A stretch of DNA of 64,000 nt from Mesostigma viride (Eukaryota > Streptophyta > Mesostigmatophyceae > Mesostigmatales > Mesostigmataceae), in the NCBI GenBank assembly GCA_009746045.1, contig RPFO01000213.1, forward strand, positions 7,643,194-7,707,193, written 5' to 3'. Numbering within the stretch: position 1 is the first letter of the stretch; each line of letters starts with the position of its first letter. The notes below the pieces were generated by a model. That model was given only the letters and a program-made list of their open reading frames with translations. It did not search any database and had not been told where the DNA came from. A program made the translations under genes and the position numbers. Below, piece by piece: positions 33,801 to 46,700 of the stretch.

Positions 33801-36800
33801 CCCCACCTGCGTCCCCAATCTCTCTCTCTTTCTCTTCATACCTTTATCCTCTCTTCTCCTTATCCCCCACTTGCCTCCCCTACATCGCTCTCTCCTTTTC
33901 CACACTTGCCTCCTCTCTCCGCATCTTCCCCCTCTTATCCTCCTAGGCTTTTCCCTTGTCTCCTTTTCTCCCGCCCGCTTGTCAGCCCCTCTCACCTCGA
34001 GCAGTGGCCCCAGCGTGACAGTTAGCGACCCGCCCGTGAGCGAGATGGTGCCGCGGAAGAGCGACAGGTCGCGCGGCGTGTCGCTGCCCAGCTCCTGCGG
34101 GCCAAGCACCGCACGTTCGCTCAGCGTGGACGACATCTGCGCGCAAGGGCGGAGCGACGAGTGGGAAGCAGGGAGGGGGACAGGCATCCGTTGGTTACAT
34201 GAGCAGTGTGGACGATATCTGCATGGAAGGGAGAGTGATGCTTTTGGACGCACGAGCGCTAGTGTGGACAACATCTGCGCGGCAGAGGGGGACGTAAACA
34301 AGGGGATGAGCGGGGGGGAAGCAAATGAGGGACAAGCAGGGGGGAGAGCCCTTGGATTGTTAGACAAGCAGATGGATGCCATTTGCACGGACGGGAAAGC
34401 AAGCGGGGGAGAGGCCATGGGATCATTAGCTAGGTAGCTGGGGAGAGCGAAGCCTGCTACAGCCCAACAACGCGCAACCGATGCCAGGTATTTATAAAAC
34501 AGAGCAGTGCGCAGGCTCACCCTCGTGTATGTGTTCTTGTCCATGAAGCGCCCCTGGCAGCCAAACATGGTCGCCTGCTGGCAGTAGCTCAGCAGGCTGA
34601 ACACGGCGCGCGGCGAGACGTGCACCAGGTACGAGGGGCCACCGGCGCCCACCAGCTGAGGGTCCACCCCCCAAATTTCGGTCAGGTGGGAGCCCATCGG
34701 CCCGAGTGTGGGCCGCAGCGACAGCGGGTCACCCTCCACCAGGTAGTTGTTGTAGGGGAAGGCGGGCCCCTCGTTGTCCACGTTGGAGCAGGAGGTCTTG
34801 GTCTTGCCGTCTGCGGGGTCGACAAAGGCCGTGTGGTCGATGCCCAGGCAGTGGGCGAACTCGTGGATGCCGCGGTTGCGGTCGTAGCTGAGGCGAGACC
34901 GTCATCATGACAGGGGTGTCAGGGATCGCACAGGGATGTCATCATCATGCCAGGGACACGGTCATGGTTGCGGCGAGAAGGGCCATGGATCATCAAAGGT
35001 GGTCAGCTGCTGCCCACAAGTGCTAGATCACCAACAAGTGTTTCTGGACTAACTGTATATGTGTGGAAGACAGGGCATAAACCTTTCCACAATGGGTTCG
35101 AGTTGCCTCCAAGATGAGCGAAACGTTGAAGGACATGAGAACAAGGGCACACACTGGCGAGGCCTGATGTTAGAAAAGAATAAGGCGTTCGAGGCTCCAG
35201 CTCGAGCATAATTACCCAGTGGCCATGTCATACATAGCATGGGCGCTCAACATGCATGCCAGTGGAAGCGATAGAAAAATACTGGGGAGAGGAGCAGACA
35301 AAACAGACAGGCAGTCAAAGCAGATAGACAAGACATTGCAGATAGTCAAAACAGAGCAGTAAAAACAGATAGGCAGCCAAACAGGCAGAGGCAAAAGGAC
35401 TTAAGAAGTCGTGCATACCCGCAGGACATGGTGGCCTCCGCGCGCCCAACGTAGTAGCTGGCGTGCCCCGGCACGGCCGGGCGTGGCATTGCGCAGTAGG
35501 GAACAAGGACGCCGAAGGCAACGATGCAAGCAGAATGATGTCAAGGCGCTGATGCTCGGCATCATGACCAATCAGATGCTCTCCAGCTGGCACCTTACAC
35601 CTATATGAAACAGAATGCATAACCGGGCAGGGCCCGTGAGGATGCATCGGCTCTTTGCAACCTGTGGGGCGTGAGGGAGGAGAGGGTGTCATGCATGGAA
35701 GGCAGAGGAGAGGATCACGCAAACCACAGGCTCCACGGCTAGACGGAGTCGATTGGGACAGACGAGGTCAGCATGGTTATTCATTGAATGGGCAAATCAA
35801 GGGGAGTGCTGGAGGAATACATACCGAAGACGAGTACAAGACCTACCCCAGGAGTCCTTCATGTTCCCCACCGTAGCAACCACAGAAGGTTACCCGGACA
35901 CAGTAGCTACAGTACAGGCATGGTGCTTGCTTGTAGAGGGCTGGAGTAGCGAGAAACCAAGAACTCTGCAGTGGTGCATCCTGAGCGCAAGGCCACCCAC
36001 CCGCTCGCCCATACCCGCCCAACGGGAAGCCCAACGCACTGCCAGCGACCAACACGCCACGGACCCGGCCCAAAGGTTCCCACTGCTAGTCCGCAAACAG
36101 CCCTTCTCCAAAGAACCACCCACACAGCCTCAGCCGTTCTCCAAAGAACCACCCACACAGCCTCAGCCCTTCTCCAAAGGACCACCCACACAGCCTCAGC
36201 CCTTCTCCAAAGGACCACCCACACAGCCTCAGCCCTTCTCCAAAGAACCACCCACACAGCCTCAGCCCTTCTCCAAAGGACCACCCACACAGCCTCAGCC
36301 GTTCTCCAAAGAACCACCCACACAGCCTCAGCCCTTCTCCAAAGGACCACCCACACAGCCTCAGCCCTTCTCCAAAGGACCACCCACACAGCCTCAGCCC
36401 TTCTCCAAAGAACCACCCGCACAGCCTCAGCCCTTCTCCAAAGGACCACCCACACAGCCTCAGCCCTTCTCCAAAGGACCACCCACACAGCCTCAGCCCT
36501 TCTCCAAAGGACCACCCGCACAGCCTCAGCCCTTCTCCAAAGGACCACCCGCACAGCCTCAGCCCTTCTCCAAAGAACCACCCACACAGCCTCAGCCCTT
36601 CTCCAAAGGACCACCCGCACAGCCTCAGCCCTTCTCCAAAGAACCACCCGCACAGCTCCAAAGGAGCACCCAAGGTATTCCAGCACCAGGCCTAGCATAA
36701 AACGGTCACGTGTGCTAATGGCTGCCCAGCGACACTGTGCAAGGGCTGGCATCACAGTGGGTCCAGCACTTACGCGGCGGTCTCTCCGTTGGAGTCGGCA

Positions 36801-39800
36801 AGCCCCCCGCCGATGCCCTTGAGCACGCCGATGTACCAGCAGCGCAGCTGCGCCAAAGTACCCGGGGGAGGGAGACGTCACGGTGATATTGGGAGAGAGG
36901 TTAGCATCGGGGATGAGGAGGCCATGGCAGAGCACATGATGCACCAGCAGCACAGCTGAGCAGGGTACACGCGGCGTAGGGGGTGGCAGTAGCAATGGGA
37001 GGTGTAAGTGAGAAATGGAAGTGGGTTTAGCAGGGGTGGGTGAGGCAAAGCGGCAGCACGGGGGGGGAGCCGGGTGCTTAGGAAGAAAACGGGCGAATAT
37101 GACAAAACAAAGTATACACGTTGACCCCGTGTCAGACCACGCAGGAAATGATCACCATCCGCCAGGAAGGGGCTGAGGATGAAGATCGACTCGGTGTTAT
37201 CCAGAAGCACGTGGAATGCAGAATAACCCTTCCAAAACCTGCTACCTTGTAACCTTGGCACACCAGTATCAGCACCAGCCCGGGATTTCACAGAGAGTGC
37301 AGGGTATGAACAGTGTAGGATCAAAGTGCCGGCCATCGACACCGTACAGCACTTACGCTGTGCTAGCTCTGTCTGGCTATTGTTTGTAACTTGCTGCTGC
37401 TCCATCTAATCCGCCTTAGCTGCATGAACAGGTCCCCCCCCCCCACACCCACCTCCAAGCATCATGAACTCATCCCTCTCCACACATACTCAACATGGGG
37501 CCCTTGTCCACGGATGCAAGACCCCCCCTAGGGACCACACATCAGTAACACTCCCACCCTGGCCCACGCACCCCCTGGTAGGTGACGCGTGTCTTCCGCG
37601 CGGCCAGGTCATCCAGCACGCGCGCCGCGTCCAGCGCGTTGTTCACGATGCGAAGGGGTGGCCGCGACTCGTATACGAAGTCAAACTGGACAAACTCGGC
37701 GGGGAAGTCGGACGGGGTGGGCAGCATGGAGCGGAAGCGGCGATACTGCTCGCGGAGGACCTGGGGGGAACCAGTACCAGAAGAACCCGGAGGTGGTGGT
37801 GGGGTGTGGGCACATGTCAGTAGATGCTCGCGAAGGGCCTGGGGGTATGACGCACAGAAGAAGGATGCAAGCATCCGTGGGGGGCAGATGCCAGCAGGTG
37901 CTTGCGCAACACCTGGGCAAAGTGGCTGCAAGGATCCAGGAAGCGACATCTGGGAAACCAATGCGGGTGCGCAGAAAGTCAGGTAAAAAAAAAAGGTGTG
38001 CCACCCCACATTAGAGCGCTGAGATGGAGGATTTGCGGTGAGATGGAGGATTGGAGCAGCCCAGATGTCCAATGCCACATTCAAAAGGGAAGAAAGGTCA
38101 AGAGGGCACATCACAGAACGCTGCGGCTGGGGTGCTGAAACATTGGCGATGTTTCACACTTGGGCAAAACCTACTGATTCTCGCATCCCGCCCATGTCGC
38201 GTGAGCAGAGGCACTGCCTGGTGCTCAGCGGGCCATAGCCTATGGCACTAGGGTGATTACGTGGCTCAGCGATGTCTGCATTAAATCCACGCATCGAGTC
38301 GCTCACGGCCCACCACCCGTTACTCTGTGGGATAGATGCGTCTCCGTGTGCAAGCGTACCTGGTCGCTCACGGCCTTGATCTCGTTGTTCTCGCGGTACA
38401 AGACCTTCACAAAGCGCAGGCACGGCTGCGGGGGCGTGGTTTGCATGGGGATTGGGGGGCATGAAGGGGCATGGGGATGCGCGTGTGTGTGGGGGGTGAT
38501 GGGTTGAGGATGCAGCCATGGGGGCAGCGAAGGAGATGAGGGATGGAAGTCATAAAGTCGAGGGGGAGGGAGCAGCCACCATAGGAGCCAGCCAAGGATA
38601 ACGAGGCAGAGTGCAACCAGAGAACTCGCCGTCGTGACCGCGAGCAGGTTTAGGAGAAGAGCTGTAACATGCTCTGCAGCAAAGAGGCACGAAAGCAAGG
38701 GCATGATGAGCAAAAGTATGCATGCCTATCGATGGCTGGTTGCGACGCGCATACGATGCGGTGGTCGCATTAACCAACAGCCGATGGCCAGACTGTGGCT
38801 AGGTAGGTGGCATGAGCAGGGTGTACCTTTCATAATGTATAAATGGGCAGCGGTATTGAGGGCACAGTCTCAAGATAACAAACAGGAAACCTAATTATTA
38901 AAAGCATCACGGGCGGGTTTAGTTTTAAGAAGGATTATACGTGGGGGGGTTCAGTGCGTACTGCACCTACCGGGTTCTTGACGACAAAGTTGACGGAGAT
39001 GCAGCAGTCGCCGTTGCCGTCCTGCAGGTTGCATAACAAAAGCAAGCATGATACCATGGCAGGCAATCAGTGTCGTGTACAATAGGCACACTGCACTGGC
39101 ACTTTATTAAGATGGGAGATTAAGATGCAGAGAAAAGGGAGAATAAGGCATGCCCCATAGGCAATTGCTGTCTCGCCACACTGCGTATCTCGGGACAAGC
39201 AACACGAGACGCCGGGCAGATGCTCACTTGCCACACAGCGCTTCTTGAGGAAAGCAGCGCAAGACCCACAAACTGCACGGCCGACAGCCGCCAAGGCGTG
39301 GTAGCCCCAGTCCTGCCCGGGCCAGATACATACGGAGGTCTCCATCGGTTTAGAGAGAGCGTGCCCACGCAGTTGAGGCTCAGGCAGCAAAGACTAGCCG
39401 TATCTTCCCTTGTTGAGGTTTCCATCTGTTGCGAAGAGAGCATGGCGCCGCGGCGGTGGCTTACCTGCTCATGGCAGACAAAGGTGGGCCGATCGGAGGT
39501 GGTCGGCACGAAGCAGAACGTGGCGGGCCCCTCCGCGGTCCAGGAGATGGGCAGGTAGAAGTTGAAGGACGCGCGCACGTCGCCGCGTCGCTCCGCAATG
39601 CCCGTGGTCACCTCGATGGTCCTGCACGCGCCAAGCAGTGTCAATATCGTGCCACCAATCATTGAGATCGGCATAATCCGTGCCAATCAGGCGTAACTAT
39701 CATCCATCAGCATAATTATCGTCCATCGGCGTAATTGTTGTAAATCAGCACTTATGGACGTCCTTGCTTGTCCTGCGCGCATCCTTTATCCTGTTTCCGA

Positions 39801-40735
39801 TTGTCATTGCAGCCAATTATGCGTTACCCGGGAGGTCCGTGATGATGCGGGAGTGCAGCCAACCAGCATACCTGCTTTTTAAATGATGGGCATCATTGAT
39901 TGACGCCGATGGCGCACGCACCCGCCAATTCGTGTTCATCAGAGACGATACCAACCTCATCAACGACATACCACGGCTCCCATTGTCATCTCTGGCTACC
40001 ATCGTTGCAGCACTTGCTCCTGTCACGTGGCATAGCAGGCAAAGAGAACGCATGTTTACTGATCTGGGCATCTCCTCTACCCAGATCTGTGCAGGTCGCC
40101 ACAGTCAGTACGCGACCATGTGTACTTTTATCATAGGCCACGCCCGGTTCTATCTGCATACTGGGCGAGATCTGGCTGCACCCCCCGTGTCCATTGGACA
40201 CAGCGACAACAACTGTATTGCATGCACAAAGGGTTTAAGTTGCATCGAATGACACGGGTGCAGAACATTTTGCAGGCACGCACCCCTGCAGGCTGGTCTT
40301 ATTGAGCGGGCTGTCCATGAGCGGCATGCCAAACTTGGTCCCCTCCAGCCGGCCGTCGACCAGCACGGTGGAGTTGCGCGTGTCGCCGTCTGGCAGCTGC
40401 ACAAACACGCGCACGACACCGGCCTTGCCCGCGACCAGCTCGATGCTGTGGCTCCAGTCCTGCACCACCTGGTTCACCTCCAGCGCGACCACCTCGGGGA
40501 GAGGACGCACTGGTGATTGTGTGGGGGGGGAGGGGGGAGAGAAAAGATCGGCCGCCAGTGAGAAATCAGATAAGCAATCACATGCTGGGTTGTGCATCCT
40601 CCCAGAACGAAGTTTCCCTTTCTACTGCCTGCCGAACTCTATTCCCCCCCCAGGCCCCTTCTTTCTCCCTGAACCCCCCCGGCCCGCCCCCCTCCCCCCT
40701 TCCACAGAGCAGTCTCCCCCACTGCCACTGCTGCC

Positions 40736-40776
<41 letters not shown>

Positions 40777-43700
40777 CGGTGCTGGCGCTGGTGCTGGTGC
40801 TGGTGCTGGTGCTGGTGCTGGTGCTGGTGCTGGTGCTGGTGCTGGTGCTGGTGCTGGTGCTGGTGCTGCGGCGGCGGCGGCTGCTGCTGCTGCTGCTGCT
40901 GCTGCTGCCGCTGCTGCTGCTGCTGCTGCTGCTGCTGCAGGCCTACCCCCTCCCCTCTCCCACAGCCTTGCCCCCTTGCTGTCCCCCCACCCTTAACACA
41001 GACTTCCGCCCTTGCTGCCCCCCCACCCCTCACACAGCATCCCCCCCTTGCTGCTCACCACTCCTCCCGAAACATTCCCACCCTGCTGACCATCACTCCA
41101 CCATCACCTGCGTACCCTGCCCCTCGCTCCCCGACACTTACACAGCGTGAGGTTGGCCACGCAGCGGCTGACTGCCTCCCCTGTGACGGTGTCGTGCAGC
41201 TCAAAATAGACGTCGCTCGTGGCGCCGCCCTGGAACGATGCAGGTGTGTACGAGACAAAGTAGCCCTCAGGGACCACACCAGGTTCCTCCTCCTTGAAGC
41301 CCTCATACTCGCCCTCGCCCTCGCCCTCGCCCGCAAAGCTGCCGTAGCGGGATATGCGGAAAGATTGCAGCCATTCGTCCACCTCGGGTGGGCAGGTGTC
41401 GTAGAACGAGGAGGGACCGCAAGAGACCCCCTGGACGTTGCCAGGGAGGTAGAACTCGGCGTGGGCTGGGCAGGAGATGCTGGCGCCTGTCACAGGGGCG
41501 GCGGGGGAGCAGAGCGGTTGAGGAGGAAGCGCATGGGTCAGAGGCAGATGCAAGCAGTGACATGCGCACTGAGTGAGAGGTATATGTCAGCAATAATATG
41601 GGAATGGGGTGATAGGCAGATGCCAGCAGTCGCATGGGCATCGGGTACAGCCTGGGGCCTTATGGGTCGGCATAAGGATGGTGATATAATGGGAAGTAGG
41701 GCACACAAACGGCGAAATGTAGGGTAGGAAGTCATATTCGTCCAACTCCATGTGGGCAGGCGGGTGGGCACACGCGATTGACTGCCGTCTTTCAGGGCTG
41801 AAAGTTCTCGACAAATACCGCGATTATCTGTGGAGTCGACTTCGTCTTTTCGCCTATGTGTCTTCACCAAGGCACATGAAAGGGGAAAAGGGGGGCAATT
41901 ATTATTCTTCGGCCCGGCCCGGCCCGGCCAGGCCAGGCCTAATTATGCCACCTTATTGTCGATGCCAATGCCCAATAGTTGCCATCTCTGCCAGAAGTGA
42001 CACCAACACCAATGTTGGACGCCGATACCAAACGAACTGCGCAAAGTGCTGAATAGGCTGCTCTGGGTCCGTTTGATGGTCTAGAAGGCGGTTGTTGACA
42101 TTGGATAACATCACGTTCTGCCTGTTCAGGATGCATATCCACGCGGAAGCAGTATCCAAGCTTTTCCATTTCAGGTGAATCAAAAGCACGTAGACTGCGT
42201 CAAGTAGAATGCCCACGCTACCAAGGGTCAAACTGCGTGCCATGAAGTAGCCGTGCATGACACACACAGCGACAGCCAGGCCGACGACGATGCTTATGCT
42301 TATGCTGCCAGGAGCAAACGCTTATAGGCCAACAATGAATGCAGCTACAAAAGACCCACTGCCCTTTCTGTCTGGACTTTGAGTGACTGCCGTGCTTGGG
42401 CTGATGCTGGCGAGTCAAGGGGACAGAAAAATACCTACAACATGTGCGTGCCAACAAGAGGGTGCGCTGGGCGCGGCATTAAAAAAATTCCTTTTGGACA
42501 GTCCGTACGGTAAAAAAATCCATGATGTGTCCATGGGCATACCTAGGTTGCCTCCTGCAGCGCTCATCCCGCGACGCCATCATTAATGCACCACGATCCC
42601 GTGCCAAGGCGAAAAGGATGGGCGACCAGGTGGCATCGTGGCAGGGTGCGTACAGATGGTGGATGGATACGTAACGCGCAGAAAAGGGCACGGACAAGAT
42701 CAGCGCATAAAACACTCAGTCACCGAGAGAAACCCAGATTTATTTGGCGCGAGAAAGTAGGCCCAAGACACTGCGAGTGGCCAAGTATCAAACGGCACAG
42801 ACCACTTGTATCTACAATGGCAGCCTATGGCATGATAATGACACCTGAACACGGCACAGTCATGCAGCGTGAAGCCCAATCCAAGGAGCATCAAGCACGG
42901 AGGCATGAGAACGGGCCTTGTTCTGATACGCCTCATTGCCGCAACATGTCAAGGGGCATGGCCATGTATTGGGTGCCATTGCATGCATTCCATTGCATGC
43001 CATTGCTGGACACATACGCGCGCGCTACCAGCTGCCGCGTGAGGACCGTCATGCCTCATCCCTCGACAGGAGTAGAAAACGAGTAGCAACACTGGGCATG
43101 AGGGACAGGGCTACCGGGTGAACGGGGAGCTGACTGGCCAAGCTGATGGCTAACGGTGAGACTACTATCAGGTGCAGGTACATTTCCTCCTGCGCAGAAT
43201 GGGACCGGTTTGGGGAGCACCAGAAAAAAAACGAGCTGAGAGATAACACTGGGCGCGCATCGTCATGAATGGCCCAGCAGGCATCCATGGAAGGCGTGGA
43301 TATCTAGCACCATCAAAATATAGCCACCCACATCAACCACATGCCCACCCTCATCAACCACATGCCCACCCTCATCAACCTGGATACATGGACGTCCATT
43401 TAATACCCATTACCGCTTACCGCTCCCATCTGGCGTTGGCGATCACCCATGCACACCCGCGACGACAACGCAGAGGTCCCATCCCCCGGACGTGTGGTGG
43501 ATTTGTGTTGGATTCGTGTTGTCGATGTGGCATGGGAAAACAGGCAAGGAAGCACATGCCGTCCAGGGGTGGCATTCAGGATACCAGGAGCAATGTCAGC
43601 CTGTGCCAGCGTATGTCACCAGTCATCGTTTGCAGGAACAGCTTCACCCAATAAACATGACCCCGTTGTTTCGATGCAACCAGCCCTTTCCAGCACTCCC

Positions 43701-46700
43701 TAGGCAGTGATGCCAGTTCTGCACCACGTGTAGACGTACCCGTTCCACCCCTGCCTGTCCCACATGAACATAAGCTTGTACGGCAATAAGGGTGCTACCG
43801 CTCAGAAATGCAACATTCATTATTTTTTAAATTATTGTTATTTATTTATTTTTTAATTATTATCATTATTTATTTTTTATTTACTGTGGCAAGGGAGGAA
43901 GGCCTTGGTTCGCAGCGGGGTTGCCCCGCTGTGTCCATCAAGCTGCATGTGTGGCCATCGAACCGCATGGCCATCAACCCTGCCGTCCTCAGTTCTTTTT
44001 TTCGTCTTCTTTTCATGTTTTCATCAGTCTTCAATGAGATGGCAGTGGCTGGGGGGGGGGCAACGCACCTGAGACCACGACGTTGAAGTCGCCGACTTCC
44101 CCCTGGAACCCTTGGATGGCTACCGCGTACGTCATGTAGGGCATGAGGTGCACCTGCAGGCGGCTGCGGAGCGACCCGTTGCTGTCATCGTTGCTGTCGA
44201 TGCAGGTGAGGTCGGCGCACTCGTAGTAGTCGCCGACTAGCAGCAGGTGCATCACCGTGTCAAACGTGGCACTGGTGACCTCAAACGTCATCAGCGTATG
44301 GGTGAGCACGGTGATCTTGAACCTGTGACAGGGATGCCCGGTGGGGGGGAAAGGGGGGACGCAGCCACGCAGGGAAGCCAACCATGCAGGGACGCTCAGG
44401 ATTCAGGTGTGGTAGGTAGGGATGGTGCATGAGATGGCACAGGTGGTACGTGTAGAGCCTTGCAGAAGGGACCGGTTGCTCCGCAGAGGATGGAATTAGC
44501 AATGGGATGGGAGGCCGATAACGAATACGGGGGGGAGGAGGAAGGGACGCAAACGTCACGGTCAGGCCGTACTGTGTTCTTGGGTTTGGACGCTGGCAGT
44601 AAGCCATCCGGGGCCTAAAACCGTTGCCTGTGCACATTTGCCAGAAGGCAGCTGGCAACAGCAGACAACGCCCCATTGTGCCTAAGGTTGAGGCAAGACA
44701 AAGAGCAAGAACGGGTGGGGTGCCAGACGAAGCGCACGCACCAGGCCGTACGGTACGAGCCGCGCTCTCCCAGGGACAGGCACTGGGGCACGCGGCTGGG
44801 GAGGGCGCCTTCGTTCGTGCCCTCGATCGTGATCGCTTGGCCAGGGTAGTAGGAGTAGGTGGGCTGGTTCGTGCAGCCTGCATCGCGCCGTCCAGAGCAA
44901 AGGCCACCAGAGGGTGGCAAGACATTGTTAGTATGAGAGCAGCTTTGCATCGGAAAACGAGCGGAACGCATCAGCCATGCTGGTATGTAGCAACCATGCT
45001 GGTGTGTAGTAGGGGAGACTGTCACTTGGTGCTCACAGCAGTGACAGCACGCAGTACAGACGAAAGCTTTGTTACCACAAGAGAGACAGCCAACGTGGCC
45101 AACACGACTTGGTAGAGGTGAATTTAATTCACGAGGTTGCGGAAAGTGCGATGGCAGCTGCTGCACCTGCATCTCGCTCGACCTATGCTGCACGCTGTTT
45201 CTGTGAGGCCAAGATCACCTCGTTATAAGCGATGACAAATGCATTTACATGCCCGGAACTATGGCCGGACTAGGCAGATCAGGCATGCAATTCATGTCAT
45301 GTCACACACATGAGGCGTGTCACATGCAAGTCATGGGGCGAATTCCCACTCTGGTGAGAACCCAGCGATCTGCTTCCCTACCTTCTTCGGTGGGAGGGCC
45401 TGGCGAGTCAGATGCGCAGTGCGTTGGACAATGTGTTTGTAGGGCCAGCGCATGCAGGCAGGGAAGCACAGGGACAAGGGCAACCGACGCAGAGTTTCGT
45501 CAGCATGGAAAAATGTGGAATGGAAGCATGCAGGTGGGCAGGTGTGCTTGGCTTTCCATGTGGGTGATGATTGACTTACGTGCAACATGCGCGTTAACAT
45601 TATGGGAATTGGAGGGGATAGGGTTTCTTGATAGTTTCTTTTCAAGAGGAAGGGATAGTGGGAATTGGAGGGGACAGGGTTTCTTGATAGTTTCTTTTCA
45701 AGAGGAAGGGATAGTGGGAATAGGAGGGGATAGGGTTTCTTGTTAGTTTCTTTTCAAGAGGAAGGGATAGGGCAGCTGGTGGTGGCAACTATGAGCATAC
45801 AACACCATGCAGAGACGCAAGGCGCAGTCCTTCTCAAGATTGCGGGCACATATACTCATGGTATGGCTTGGTATGGAAGGAAGAACTGTATGGCAGGATG
45901 CATGGATGGGCACCTGGGGGGACCCCTGAGAGCTCCTTTGACACACCTTTCCGACTGCTTACACAAGCTGTTCACAAAACCCTAGTAGCATGCATGGCAG
46001 TTCTGGGCTCCAAACCTTCCCACCGCGCTCCATGCCAAAGCATGTCTCGCTACCTCACTTCATGCCCAAAATCCACCAATAATTGCTTCCCTCTCGCACC
46101 TGCCAAGCTTATGACGTATGACGCGCGCGCGTTGCCCAGCACGGCAAAGTGCACGAGGGCGCCCTGCTGGAGAAAGTGGGTCTGCAGCTGCTGCGGGTCC
46201 TCCTCGTTGCCGCTGCTGAGGCAGGTCAGGTACTCGCAGCCGCCGATGTAGGTGAGGATGGTCACCGTGGACCCGGACCAACGGTCCACCTTGATGGTGT
46301 AGTTGCCCGTACGCGTGATGTTGGCCACGTACCTGAGGGGGGGAGGAGGCATGGGAGGACACAAGATGGGGGGAACGTGGGGCATGGTCAATGCGATCAG
46401 GCAAAGGGGTCGACCAAACCAACCGGTAAAAGGAGGCCAGCAGTGGGAGCTGGAAGGGGTAGAGGGGCAGACGGGAAGGGGGCAGAGGCATGCACATGGC
46501 TGGGGTCATATCAGTACGCGTGCACATGGGCTACAGCACGCGCATGGGCAAGGAAAAAAACGCCAGTTTTTGCGCTTGTCAACAGATAATCCAATAATTT
46601 GTATCGTTACCATGAGACAAATCTCACACCATCCTACAGACGGAAGACGCCGCACTTTGCACCCCTGCCCCACATTGTCTGGAAGATAATCCCACTATGT

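Noticed and set aside
35753-36700. Plus-strand 315-codon frame with [11 protein letters not shown] repeats
   Set aside because: A 33-bp minisatellite, open on both strands, inside the large gene between exons 21 and 22. Flanking sequence has no protein character.
41538-41660. Exon 15 border copies in its upstream intron
   Set aside because: There is some resemblance (CTGGCATCTGCC), but it is too short and gapped to count with the clear cases.
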